A stretch of 64,000 nt of DNA from Mesorhizobium sp. (GCA_004020645.1 SAQL01000018.1:62001-126000); one strand, 5' to 3'; numbered from the stretch's first letter, positions 21,093 through 30,001 are shown. A program made the numbers and translations. The notes: generated from the sequence alone by a model not told the origin.

Positions 21093-21654
21093 GGCCCCCT
21101 CCCTTTCTTACTGTTCGGATTGCTGTGCCGCACCAAGCGCGGCTTTGATGGCATCGAGTTGACGGGAACCAGATCGGTGGACACCAGCTTGCTGGCCTCG
21201 TCGTCTTGGTGGACCTCGGCGTTACGGAACGCATACCACTCACCACCGGGCTCGCGCTTCTGATAGATCGTTCCATTATCGATGCGATGCGAAAAGCAGG
21301 TCTTGGAAATACACCCTGTTCGGAATGCCATGTCGCGTTGAGACACATCCAACCTGTCTCGGTGATGATCCAGCGGCCTTCCGCCCAGGATTTGCCCGTC
21401 TCACCGTCGGTCCATGCCGAAACTTGCCGGTCCGCGCCCACCATTCGTCCGGCTCCGCTGTCCCACTGCCAGCTCTTGTCTCTATAGAGATCGTAGATTT
21501 CGCCTGCTGTCATGCGACGTGCCCCTTCCGGCAGAACGGAAACCTGTGAGGAAGAGGCAAAGGCCGGTGCAGCAATGCAGGACACTGCCCAAGCGACTGC
21601 TGTCAGCATCCGGAAACCTGACAGCAGAGCCCTTTCAGATTTAGAAAGTGCCAC
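21089..21654 (-). pseudogene. second DUF995 gene, frameshifted
   Basis: Starts at GTG 21654 (after GGAGG, inside the end of the glycosyltransferase gene): signal peptide ending APAFA-S, then MTAGEIYDLYRDKSWQWDSGAGRM and WMCLNATWHSEQG. At about 21306 the homology moves to another frame (SKTCFSHRIDNGTIYQKREPGGEWYAFRN), which ends in a TGA overlapping the GH26 start. The sequence lacks one base around TTTCC. Both halves fit DUF995, so this is a recent inactivation, a sequencing error or programmed slippage. Read without a shift, it would give a DUF995-less tail. Confidence 0.75.
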
Positions 21655-23539
21655 CGGAACCTCCTGCCATCTCGAGATGAGCGGCGCCCGCCGTTTGTCC
21701 TCGATGGGCGTGTCCGATCGCATTGGTGCGCCAACGTGGATTGAAGATGGTTTTGTGAACAGCGCGACCACCGACGCCTGCCCCGGCAATTGAGAAGCTG
21801 TCGTCGAACAGGGAAAAGCTTTTGGTTCCCCAGGCGAGCGCCTCGATGCCGTCGCGTCCACGCTCGACCGTGGCGAAGCTGGTAACCATCAAAAGGGCCA
21901 TGAAACTGCTTGCCAGCGCGGGGCGATAGGCGCGGCTTTTCATCCGCACGTCATTCTCCCTGCCATGCTGCAGCAAGATCATGAAAATCAGCAGCAAGTA
22001 AAAGCAAGCATTGATGATGGCGAAGACGAAAAAGCCGCGCGTTTGATACGCATCCTGCACGAACACGACCGGCAGAATGGAGATCAGGACCACGAAGGCA
22101 TACGGCGCCAGCACGCGAAACGGTAGCGGATCGACTTCGGACGTGCCTTTTGGCGTGACGCGAAAATCAACAAAGGATCCGGTCATCCAGTCACGGAACG
22201 CGGCAAAGGTTCCAGCCAGAACCCACGGCCAGCGCGCCAGCAAAAACAGCATCGCTTCCCAGCTAAAAATCTTGCCGTCGATAGGCCGAAATGTGCGACT
22301 CGACCGCCACCAGAATGCCAGAAGCAGGATCATCAGCGACTGCGGCATGAAATGGAGCAGAAACTCTGGGTAAGTGACGTTGATGAAATTATCACCCTGG
22401 ATCAGTACGATCACGGGCAACAGGAATGTCAGAGCAAGAAAGAAGGCGTAAAGCGGGTACCAGAACTGCGAAAATAGGAATTGAACCTTCAAACGCAGCG
22501 GCAAATGTCCGATCAGTTTTGGTGAGTATTGCAACAGGATCGTCACCAGGCTCCGCGACCACTGGAACTCCTGCGTTACAAGATCGACAAACGTCCGTGG
22601 GCCGTCGCCATGGGCGATGGCATCAAGCGCGTGAGCCCCTCGCCAGCCATGGGCATTCATGAAGAGCGTTGTGGAATGATCCTCGGCGAGTTCTGGCCCC
22701 AGCCCACCGATTTCCTTCAATGCCGCTGTGCGCACCGCATAGTGCGATCCGATGCATACGGGCGCGAAGCCATTATTGTATCCGGCTTGCAGTGACCCAT
22801 GCATGCTCGCTTCGATGTAGAGGCGGCCACGCGCGGACCAGCTTTCATGTGCATTGCGATCGCAAATGCTGGGCGCGGAAACGTAACCGATTGTCGGGTC
22901 GGCAAAAGGCCGCAACATGTTATATAGGTAGTCCGGTTCGGGAACATGATCGGCATCGAGCTGCGACACAAAATCATATCGGTCGTAGCCATAATGATCG
23001 TAGAAGAAAGCCAGGTTGCCTTCCTTGCAGCGTGTGCGGCGAGGCCAGGACTGGCGATGGTAATCGGCGCGACTTTTGCGGGTGGAAACGAATACGCCAT
23101 GTTCGCGGCACCATGCGAGCGTTGCGGGCGATGGATCCTCATCGGCCAGCCACGTGTCGTGAGGCACGTTCTGGGCTAACATGGCCCGCAAGGTTTCGGC
23201 CACCACCTCAAAAGGTTCTGATGGAGCCTTGGTGACCACCATGGCCACGCGACTTCCTGCGGAAATACGCAGCCGTCCGTGCGGCCGGCGTGCATTGAAG
23301 AAAATGGTGATGAAGTAGACTGGCAAAAGCGTTATCCACGCCAGAAGCGCCGTCACCAGAATTGAGCCGACCATGTTGGTGTGGGTGGCTCCGAAAACCC
23401 ACCATTGCCAGAAGAATGCGACGGCCATCGCCCACAAAACCGCACCCATAATGTACTCGACGCGCTTTCGGCCGGTGAAGACCGGCACCATCAGGGGTTC
23501 TTCCCTGTCAACAGACAGCGCGATGCGCGGCGTTCTCAT
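21641..23539 (-). CDS. family 2 glycosyltransferase, cellulose-synthase-like
   Basis: 632 residues. Two N-terminal helices (~30-85), then a cytoplasmic GT-A catalytic domain with DADH (QLDADHVPEPDYLY), AEDHST and the product-binding QxxRW box present as QEFQW, followed by at least six C-terminal helices (~340-570). This is the layout of processive beta-glycan synthases that polymerise and export. The ATG start overlaps the epimerase stop (ATGA). It is probably the main polymerase of the cluster; sugar donors would be the nucleotide sugars made by the two upstream enzymes. The last ~50 residues are low-similarity tail. Confidence 0.88.
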   Translation of the reverse strand: MRTPRIALSVDREEPLMVPVFTGRKRVEYIMGAVLWAMAVAFFWQWWVFGATHTNMVGSILVTALLAWITLLPVYFITIFFNARRPHGRLRISAGSRVAMVVTKAPSEPFEVVAETLRAMLAQNVPHDTWLADEDPSPATLAWCREHGVFVSTRKSRADYHRQSWPRRTRCKEGNLAFFYDHYGYDRYDFVSQLDADHVPEPDYLYNMLRPFADPTIGYVSAPSICDRNAHESWSARGRLYIEASMHGSLQAGYNNGFAPVCIGSHYAVRTAALKEIGGLGPELAEDHSTTLFMNAHGWRGAHALDAIAHGDGPRTFVDLVTQEFQWSRSLVTILLQYSPKLIGHLPLRLKVQFLFSQFWYPLYAFFLALTFLLPVIVLIQGDNFINVTYPEFLLHFMPQSLMILLLAFWWRSSRTFRPIDGKIFSWEAMLFLLARWPWVLAGTFAAFRDWMTGSFVDFRVTPKGTSEVDPLPFRVLAPYAFVVLISILPVVFVQDAYQTRGFFVFAIINACFYLLLIFMILLQHGRENDVRMKSRAYRPALASSFMALLMVTSFATVERGRDGIEALAWGTKSFSLFDDSFSIAGAGVGGRAVHKTIFNPRWRTNAIGHAHRGQTAGAAHLEMAGGSGGTF

Positions 23540-24522
23540 GAGCGCACCTCGAGCCCGAAGAAGGGAGCCGCTGTGCGAATTATCGTATCGAGATCGGAAT
23601 AGAGCGCCTGAAAGCCAAGTTTTTCGGCAGCGAGCGCCGGATCGGCATAAAGCACCGGAGGATCGCCCGCACGACGAGCGCGCATCTCGACCGGCACGTT
23701 ACGACCTGTCAGCCGGCTGATCGCTTCGAGAATTTCCTTAATGGATGTACCACGCCCGCTGCCAAGATTGACGGCCAGATTGCCACCGCAGTTGATCAGA
23801 TGTTCGAGCGCCAGCACATGCGCGCGCGCCAGATCCGCGACATGAATATAGTCGCGAATGCAGGTGCCGTCGGGCGTATCGTAATCCTGGCCATAGACTT
23901 CGAGAAAATCGATCCTGCCTGCAGCGGCCATCATGGCTCGCGGAATGAGATGCGTTTCTGGATCGTGGGTTTCGCCGATTTCCCCGTCGATATCCGCGCC
24001 GGACGCATTGAAGTAACGCAGCGCCACGTAGCGCAGCGCATAGGCAGCCGAATAATCGGCAAGCATTTGCTCCGCGATGAGCTTCGTGGGTCCATAAGGA
24101 TTGATCGGGCGCTGGCTCTCGCCTTCGCGGATCGGCAAGCGATCCGGAATGCCATAGGTGGCGCAGCTTGACGAGAATATGATATTGCGCGTTCCGCTTC
24201 TCTGGCAGGCGTCCAGCAGCGATTGGGTCCCGTTGACGTTGTTCTGATAATATTTTGCCGGTTTCTCTACGGATTCGCCGACATAGGCCGATGCAGCAAA
24301 ATGGATCACCCCGATAGGGCGATACTCATCCATGACGTGGGTCAACCGCTCCGAGTCAAGGATGTTGCCCTCAACGAAGGCGCCCCATCGGACGGCTGAC
24401 CTGTGACCCGTGGATAGATTGTCGTAGACAATCGGATCAAAACTCTGCGTGGCCAAAAGCTTGGCTGTATGGCTGCCGATAAAGCCGGCGCCACCAACGA
24501 CAAGTACGTTCTTGCCGGACAT
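23536..24522 (-). CDS. UDP-sugar 4-epimerase (GalE/Uxe-like)
   Basis: 328 residues of the extended short-chain dehydrogenase family. NAD-binding GGAGFIGSH, catalytic SSSCATYG and YxxxK (YGPTK), plus DYIHVADLARAH and NLGSGRG typical of GalE. Beside a UDP-xylose synthase it probably interconverts UDP-xylose and UDP-arabinose. Start ATG overlaps the upstream stop as TGATG; a longer reading with 34 extra residues lies inside the upstream gene and is rejected. Confidence 0.88.
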   Translation of the reverse strand: MSGKNVLVVGGAGFIGSHTAKLLATQSFDPIVYDNLSTGHRSAVRWGAFVEGNILDSERLTHVMDEYRPIGVIHFAASAYVGESVEKPAKYYQNNVNGTQSLLDACQRSGTRNIIFSSSCATYGIPDRLPIREGESQRPINPYGPTKLIAEQMLADYSAAYALRYVALRYFNASGADIDGEIGETHDPETHLIPRAMMAAAGRIDFLEVYGQDYDTPDGTCIRDYIHVADLARAHVLALEHLINCGGNLAVNLGSGRGTSIKEILEAISRLTGRNVPVEMRARRAGDPPVLYADPALAAEKLGFQALYSDLDTIIRTAAPFFGLEVRS

Positions 24523-25547
24523 CAGGCGGCCTCCGCCAGCTTTCCAGAGGGCTTCCTCAACTGCCGTTCGAAATAAGCGATCGTCGACTTCAGCCCATCG
24601 GCCAACGCCACGGTCGGCTCCCATCCAAGTTCTCTCTGGGCCACTGTGATGTCGGGCCGACGCTGGCGCGGATCGTCCACGGGCAACGGGTGATAGACGA
24701 CTTTGGAGCTCGAGCCGGTCATTCCCACGATCTGCTCGGCCAACTCACCGACTGTAAATTCGCTGGGATTGCCGATGTTGACAGGCGTGTGGATCGCCTG
24801 AGGGCTGTACATGAGCCGGTTAAAGCCTTCGATCAGATCGTCCACGTAACAGAAGGAACGGGTCTGCGACCCGTCGCCGTAAACGGTGATGTCCTCGCCC
24901 TTGAGCGCCTGCACGATGAAGTTGGAAACGACCCGGCCGTCATCCGGGCGCATGCGCGGACCATAGGTGTTGAAGATGCGCACGATACGGATGTCGACGC
25001 CGTATTGCTGATGAAAATCGTAGAACAGAGTCTCGGCAGAGCGCTTTCCTTCGTCATAACAAGAGCGCGGACCGAAGGAATTGACATTGCCCCAATAGCT
25101 TTCGGGCTGCGGATGCACATGGGGATCGCCGTAGACTTCCGAGGTGGAAGCCTGGAAAATCCGCGCCTGGTAATGTGCTGCCAGTTCCAGAAGATTGAGC
25201 GACCCGATCACGCTCGTCTTCATCGTATGGACCGGGTCGGCCTGATAGTGCGGCGGTGAAGCCGGGCAGGCGAGATTGTAGATCTCGTTGACCGGCAGAT
25301 CGAGCCGTTCCACGATATCGTGGCGCACAAAGCTGAACGTGTCGTAGTTCAGGAGGTGGCGCAAATTCTCTAACCGCCCCGTGGAAAAATTGTCTACGCA
25401 GATAACAGAATGGCCGTCTTGCAAAAGACGTTCGCACAGATGTGATCCGAGAAAGCCGGCCCCGCCTGCGACAAGTACCCTCCGTTGCGAGGAAAGATCA
25501 GATTGCAACTTTGCAGACTGAAATGCGATGCTCACGGGAGCCCTCAT
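24522..25547 (-). CDS. UDP-glucuronate decarboxylase (UDP-xylose synthase)
   Basis: 341 residues, extended SDR family. GGAGFLGSH (residues ~28-36), NLACPASPPHYQADPVHTMKT, STSEVYGDP, the catalytic YDEGK, and RIFNTYGPRM with DDGRVVSNFI are hallmarks of the UXS group. It makes UDP-xylose from UDP-glucuronate. First gene of the minus-strand cluster. The start may instead be the GTG four codons in, which has GAGGG before it. It parallels uxs1 of the CuxR-controlled Sinorhizobium cluster. Confidence 0.9.
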   Translation of the reverse strand: MRAPVSIAFQSAKLQSDLSSQRRVLVAGGAGFLGSHLCERLLQDGHSVICVDNFSTGRLENLRHLLNYDTFSFVRHDIVERLDLPVNEIYNLACPASPPHYQADPVHTMKTSVIGSLNLLELAAHYQARIFQASTSEVYGDPHVHPQPESYWGNVNSFGPRSCYDEGKRSAETLFYDFHQQYGVDIRIVRIFNTYGPRMRPDDGRVVSNFIVQALKGEDITVYGDGSQTRSFCYVDDLIEGFNRLMYSPQAIHTPVNIGNPSEFTVGELAEQIVGMTGSSSKVVYHPLPVDDPRQRRPDITVAQRELGWEPTVALADGLKSTIAYFERQLRKPSGKLAEAA

Positions 25548-26019
25548 TCATAAAAACCATCAGTGCCAAAAGGAAGACATGTAGATGTCTAAATGCACTG
25601 AGACTTCAGGTTTTCTTCCTGTAGTGAATCTGATGATTTCCAATACCTCCCCGGTCCCTACGTTGCGATATCAGGGAATCCGGAAACTTTTCAAAGCGTC
25701 CATTTTTGCAGCTGACCCGCTCGACCGCACTATCGCCTCCGGCCGAAACCTTTTCATCGATCATTCTGATGAAGCCGCGATGCTGCCAAAGGTCTTTATC
25801 TCGAAGCGAGCCAAGAAACCCATTCATGGCCGGTTCAGGATCGAGCCGCTAAGGGTTAGCTTTGTTGACTTGGTGCGATAAAATTAACTACTCTACAAAC
25901 AGTGAGCCTTAAATGTATCTAATGATTTTGTTTATCTTATAAACAATACACTTCGGAGGTGACGTGAGGTTGCTGCAGATGGATTTCTGACGTTATCGTC
26001 GTTATATTACTGAATTCCA
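25548..26019. other. AT-rich regulatory region upstream of the polysaccharide operon
   Basis: 472 bp between the decarboxylase start and the degenerate membrane-protein gene. Base composition is visibly lower in GC than in flanking genes. A frame at 25585-25881 has no family features. The region should hold the promoter and CuxR-type binding sites; the best candidate palindrome is listed separately. Confidence 0.5.
25928..25946. promoter_or_regulatory. inverted repeat TTGTTTAT-N3-ATAAACAA
   Basis: A perfect 8-bp inverted repeat with a 3-bp spacer (CTT) in AT-rich DNA, about 380 bp before the decarboxylase gene and 480 bp before the AraC-type regulator gene. It is a candidate binding site for that regulator or another factor. 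No functional evidence. Confidence 0.45.
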
Positions 26020-26440
26020 TGACTGTCTGTGTAATCTTGGCTGCGGTTGCCGTGACCTGTCGTGATTTCGTGCCTTCCCGGATTCGGCTCACCTCAGTAT
26101 TTCTGACCTTTATCGGAGGGATCGTTCCTTTCCATTCAGGGTAATGAAGGTGCCTTCTGGCCTGCCGCCATCGGCAATACCATCATTATCTATTCCTTTT
26201 GCCTGACCTGGATCGGCGCGCGCTATTTTTTACGGCAAGAAGGAGGTTTGAGAGCGGCGCTTATCATTTCCAACGCAAGCTTCCCCTTCATGTCGTTTTT
26301 CCATACAAGCTGGCAGGGTCGGAATGTTGTCTATGCGGTCGGTCAGTTCCTCTCCATGGCGATGACGGTGGCATATCTCCTGAAGCAGCGCGACGTCGCG
26401 GCCTTCCGGGTCATGGCTGGAGGCAGTGATGTCGGATAAG
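26020..26440 (+). pseudogene. degenerate membrane-protein gene, sensor-like
   Basis: Two frames must be joined near 26138. The first gives MTVCVILAAVAVTCRDF ... VFLTFIGGIVPFHSG. The second gives EGAFWPAAIGNTIIIYSF, CLTWIGARYFLRQEG and FMSFFHTSWQGR, then ends in TAA. Hydrophobic segments spaced in this way recall the multi-helix N-terminus of membrane GGDEF-type sensors (pattern GN.i.iy...WiGaR.F). No GGDEF domain remains. It overlaps the start of the AraC-type regulator and has the same direction. The assignment is tentative. Confidence 0.4.
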
Positions 26441-27568
26441 ACGGTCCCACCTAACGACAGGGCGCCGACATCTGTCGAACGTCGCCGCTGGCCGCGCATG
26501 TCGCAGGACCCACTCGGCGAGGATGAGGTGGAGAAGTCCGTCCTGACGTCGTTGCGCTTTGAGACGGAAATCCTTCCACCAATCCAGCAGTTTGCTGCCT
26601 GGCGGGAGCATATGGCGGTATTGATGGATTCGCGTCTGCCGAACAATGTGGATCCCGAGGATGGATTTGTCGTCCAGCAGGCGGTGTGGAATCTGGGCGG
26701 CATGCTTTTGTTGCAACAAACCGTTCCGGCCTTCAGTTACGAACGCTCGCCAGACGAGGTGCGGTTCAGTCCAATTGACCATTGGCAGATCACCGTTCTC
26801 CGCGCCGGTCGCACCTGGACCGGAGTTGACGGACGTGTCGCGCAAAATGAACCGGGCATGATTGAAATCCGCTCGCTCGGGCATCCGTTTAGCGGGCGGG
26901 CGCTGGCAACGGAGTCGATCAGCCTGATCGTTCCCGTCGATCTGTTTGCCGATGGAGGTAGCTTGCCGGCGGCGAGCAACAACGTCGTTTTGGGTGGGCA
27001 CCGGGCCAAACTGCTGATCGATCTTATGTCAAGCGTTGAAGCCAATCTCGATCGCTTCACGCAAGACGACCTTCCTAGAATCAAGGACCGTTTGCGGAAA
27101 ATGGTATTCGACGCGGTTACACCTTTGGTGGATCGTGATGACGGCAACGATCAGATCTCACAAATCGGATTGATGACGCGGGCGAGACGCTTCATTTCGA
27201 GCAATCTTGCCTCGCCCGACCTGACACCGGATGCTCTCGCCCGGGAACTGGCGACCTCGAGGACACGGCTCTATGAGCTTTTCGAAACGTCCGGCGGCGT
27301 TGCGAATTACATTCGTCGACGACGTCTATCCGCAGCTCATGCAATGTTAGCGGATCCTTCCGACACCCGAAAGGTCGCCGAAGTTGGTCTAGCAATCGGC
27401 TTTGATTCAGCGGCGAATTTCAGTCGAGCTTTCACGCAGCAGTTCGGGTATAGCCCGAGCAACATACGCAAGCAGTCGTCCGAAGACTACATATACCCGG
27501 ATAGGCAAACAGGTAAGAAACCAAAGGTCACATTCGAAAGCCTGCTGCAAACGCTCGGCATCCTTTGA
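26429..27568 (+). CDS. cuxR: AraC-family activator, CuxR-like (probable c-di-GMP receptor)
   Basis: 379 residues: an N-terminal arm, a degenerate cupin domain (~40-220) and a C-terminal AraC double helix-turn-helix (~250-350: LTPDALARELATSRTRLYELF and KVAEVGLAIGFDSAANFSRAFTQQFGYSP). The arm contains R19-RWP-R23 in ERRRWPRMS, the RxxxR arrangement through which CuxR of Sinorhizobium meliloti binds dimeric c-di-GMP. CuxR activates a uxs1 polysaccharide cluster, and here the gene is divergent from a matching cluster, which supports orthology. ATG at 26429 follows TGGAGG; a GTG one codon earlier is possible. Confidence 0.8.
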   Translation: MSDKTVPPNDRAPTSVERRRWPRMSQDPLGEDEVEKSVLTSLRFETEILPPIQQFAAWREHMAVLMDSRLPNNVDPEDGFVVQQAVWNLGGMLLLQQTVPAFSYERSPDEVRFSPIDHWQITVLRAGRTWTGVDGRVAQNEPGMIEIRSLGHPFSGRALATESISLIVPVDLFADGGSLPAASNNVVLGGHRAKLLIDLMSSVEANLDRFTQDDLPRIKDRLRKMVFDAVTPLVDRDDGNDQISQIGLMTRARRFISSNLASPDLTPDALARELATSRTRLYELFETSGGVANYIRRRRLSAAHAMLADPSDTRKVAEVGLAIGFDSAANFSRAFTQQFGYSPSNIRKQSSEDYIYPDRQTGKKPKVTFESLLQTLGIL

Positions 27569-28050
27569 GGATGGCGAGGAGCATATATAAGATGTACACC
27601 AAGGACGTTCGATGACGACTTCGGGCATCTAAGCAATCGACCAACCTTCTATCCCTATAATTGGAAAATTTTCGAATAAGCCGCTCGTCGCCGATAGTAG
27701 AAGAACGCCTCTTCTATAGTAAGCCTCGCGATGTAGCGGTCTTCCGGCTCGAACCCCCGAGAGCTGGCAAACGCGACAGCCCAAGTGGACCTCTCTGTCG
27801 TGAACCGCTGAGGGGATCTAGAGAGCTAACGCGTCAATCAAGCTTGTCCCATAGCGTGTTCAGATATCCTGATCTCTTTCACAAACGCTCGCAATTCGGC
27901 TGGAGGTGCGAGACAAAAAGTTCGAAAAGCATCCAGGAACCCCAGCCATCGCTCACAGGGTCCGTTCCGGACACATGTGTAGCAGCCGTTTAATAATGCG
28001 ACAGTGATGCGACAGTTTTCGCCGGCCGGCGAAAGTTCGAGCCGGATTGG
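27569..28050. other. intergenic region without recognisable gene
   Basis: 482 bp between the regulator and the transporter gene. Small frames show no family features or gene-like codon use. The right end (28010-28050) abuts the right copy of the long direct repeat. Confidence 0.5.
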
Positions 28051-28729
28051 TCCGTCCGCCGCATATCATCTCATCGGCCATACGATCATTAGCATCGGCA
28101 CAGCAACAATGACGACGAGGAACGATAGCGGCAGTCCCAGACGTGGATAATCGCTGAAACGGTAGCCGCCCGGCCCCATGACGAGCGTGTTGCACTGGTG
28201 GCCGATTGGAGTGAGAAAATCGCAGCCGGCGCCAATGGCGACCGCCATCAGAAATGCTTCCGGCCTGTAGCCGAGATCGCCGGCAAACTCGGCGGCGATA
28301 GGCGCCATGACCAGAACGGTGGCGGCATTGTTGAGGAATGGCGTAACGGCCATGGCGGCGACAAGGATGAGCATCAGTGCGCCGGGCGCCGGAAGAATGG
28401 TCCCCAGTTTGGCAAGCTCGCCGGCAACCACTTCTGTCGCCCCTGTACTGCGCAGCGAATCGCTCACCGGAATGAGAACGGCGAGCATGACGAGGATTGG
28501 ACCATCCAGCGACTGGTAGACCTCCCGGACCGGGATGACCTTGAAAAGCACCATCCCGACCGCAGCCGTAAAGAAAGCGACGGAGACCGGTAGCAGCCCA
28601 AACGCAGTCGCCACCATAGCGAGAGCAAGGATGGTTACCGGCACGACACCCTTACGGACGCTACCAAGCAGGATAGCCCTTTCTGCCAGCGGCAGGCAGC
28701 CGAGTTCGCGCAATATCTCGGGTATCGTC
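28051..28729. repeat. right copy of long direct repeat flanking the polysaccharide cluster
   Basis: Covers the 3' 660 bp of the intact SLC13 gene plus 15 bp downstream. The partner is 17987-18654, in the same orientation. The copies start 10,064 bp apart and enclose about 9.4 kb (18655-28050). Confidence 0.92.
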
Positions 28730-29838
28730 GCTGCATTGCCCTGCAGCACGACGACGTCGCCGAGCCTTAGCTGGACTTCGGCCAGCCTGCGGTCGAGGCG
28801 CTCGCCGTGACGGCTGACAGCCAGGAGGTTGACATTGAAGCGGTGATAGAGGGCAAGGCGCTGGGCTGTCCAGCCGATCAAAGGGGAGCTTTCACCGATG
28901 ACGGCTTCGATAGCGACCATCTCGCTGGTCGTGTCGTTCCCTCTGGCCCTGTTGCCCGTAACGCTGAGTTTGCCCTGGGAGACTAGGCGATCCAGCGCCC
29001 CTGGGTCGCCCTCGAGCAGCAGAATGTCGTTTATTTTGAGGACAACGTCGGGCAGTGGCGTCATCCGCATAGTCCGGTTGCGCAGGATCGACGTCACGAT
29101 AGCATCGCCGCCGGAAAGCTTCATGAGGTCTGCGACGGTCTTCCCGAGCACCGTCGAATCGCGGACAATTCGGGCCTCTGTCAGGTAATTCTTGATGTTG
29201 ATGGCTTCATTCACCGACCCGCCCAGCTTTTCGCGCACCGGTAACAGCCAATAGAAAAGCACCAGGAAGGTCGTTCCGGCGGCGGCCAGCGCGGCTCCAA
29301 CGGGTGTAAAGTCGAACATTGTGAAGGCGGTGCCGGTCAGTTCCTCCCGCACACGGGACACAACGACATTGGGAGATGTTCCCACCTGCGTCATGAGTCC
29401 ACCGAGCAGTGACCCGAACGCCATAGGCATCAGAAATATCGAGGGCGAAACGCTCGACCGGCGCGCGAACTGAAAGGCAATCGGAATCATGATAGCGAGC
29501 GCACCGATATTCTTTACAAAGGCAGACAGGATCGTGACCACGATCACCAGCAGCGCCAGTTGCGACCGAACACCCGATAGGTTCGGAACAAAGCGCTTGA
29601 TGGCAACTTCCATGATGCCCGAGCGTGCTATGCCGGCGCTCACCAGCAGGGCACTGCCGACAATGATCACGATATCGTCGCTGAACCCGCTGAAGGCTTC
29701 GTCAAAAGGCACGATGCCAACCGCGAGTGCAAGCAACAGTGCCGCAGTTGCGACCAGATCATATCGATACCGACCCCACACGAGCGCCGCCATCATCACG
29801 AAGATCACGGCGAACGACAGGATTTGCGGCGTAGTCAT
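28066..29838 (-). CDS. SLC13-family permease with TrkA-C domains
   Basis: About 590 residues. The N-terminal transmembrane half (to ~190), two soluble TrkA-C type domains (~205-390; LTEARIVRDSTVLGKTVADL, GERLDRRLAEVQLRLGDVVVLQG) and a C-terminal transmembrane half with FLNNAATVLVMAPIA. This is the layout of the DASS/SLC13 and ArsB/NhaD superfamily members that carry anions such as dicarboxylates or sulfate. The substrate is unknown. A TTG start at 29883, with an AAAGG-like site, would add 15 residues. Confidence 0.88.
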   Translation of the reverse strand: MTTPQILSFAVIFVMMAALVWGRYRYDLVATAALLLALAVGIVPFDEAFSGFSDDIVIIVGSALLVSAGIARSGIMEVAIKRFVPNLSGVRSQLALLVIVVTILSAFVKNIGALAIMIPIAFQFARRSSVSPSIFLMPMAFGSLLGGLMTQVGTSPNVVVSRVREELTGTAFTMFDFTPVGAALAAAGTTFLVLFYWLLPVREKLGGSVNEAINIKNYLTEARIVRDSTVLGKTVADLMKLSGGDAIVTSILRNRTMRMTPLPDVVLKINDILLLEGDPGALDRLVSQGKLSVTGNRARGNDTTSEMVAIEAVIGESSPLIGWTAQRLALYHRFNVNLLAVSRHGERLDRRLAEVQLRLGDVVVLQGNAATIPEILRELGCLPLAERAILLGSVRKGVVPVTILALAMVATAFGLLPVSVAFFTAAVGMVLFKVIPVREVYQSLDGPILVMLAVLIPVSDSLRSTGATEVVAGELAKLGTILPAPGALMLILVAAMAVTPFLNNAATVLVMAPIAAEFAGDLGYRPEAFLMAVAIGAGCDFLTPIGHQCNTLVMGPGGYRFSDYPRLGLPLSFLVVIVAVPMLMIVWPMR

Positions 29839-30001
29839 GTCTTCGAATGCCCCGCCGCAAATGCGGCTGATCAGAACGGCCAAACCGACCTTTTGTTGCT
29901 TTCGCTGGTCACGACTTTGCTAGCACGGTTCCATGCTTGCCAATAAGCCCGTTTCGAGCGGTGTTCCTGGCTCATGGGGCCTTGATCCTGATAGCGTTGC
30001 A

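Noticed and set aside
25585..25881. A 98-codon frame in the interval upstream of the uxs gene
   Set aside because: No ribosome-binding site, no family features and no gene-like codon use; more likely promoter and leader DNA.
27664..27673. Short palindrome GAAAATTTTC after the CuxR-like gene
   Set aside because: Ten bases in AT-rich DNA can arise by chance; no partner copy or gene start nearby.
16529..28050. Integrative element using tRNA-Gln as attachment site
   Set aside because: No integrase gene and no second copy of the tRNA 3' end is visible, so an attachment site is not supported, although the zone looks accessory.
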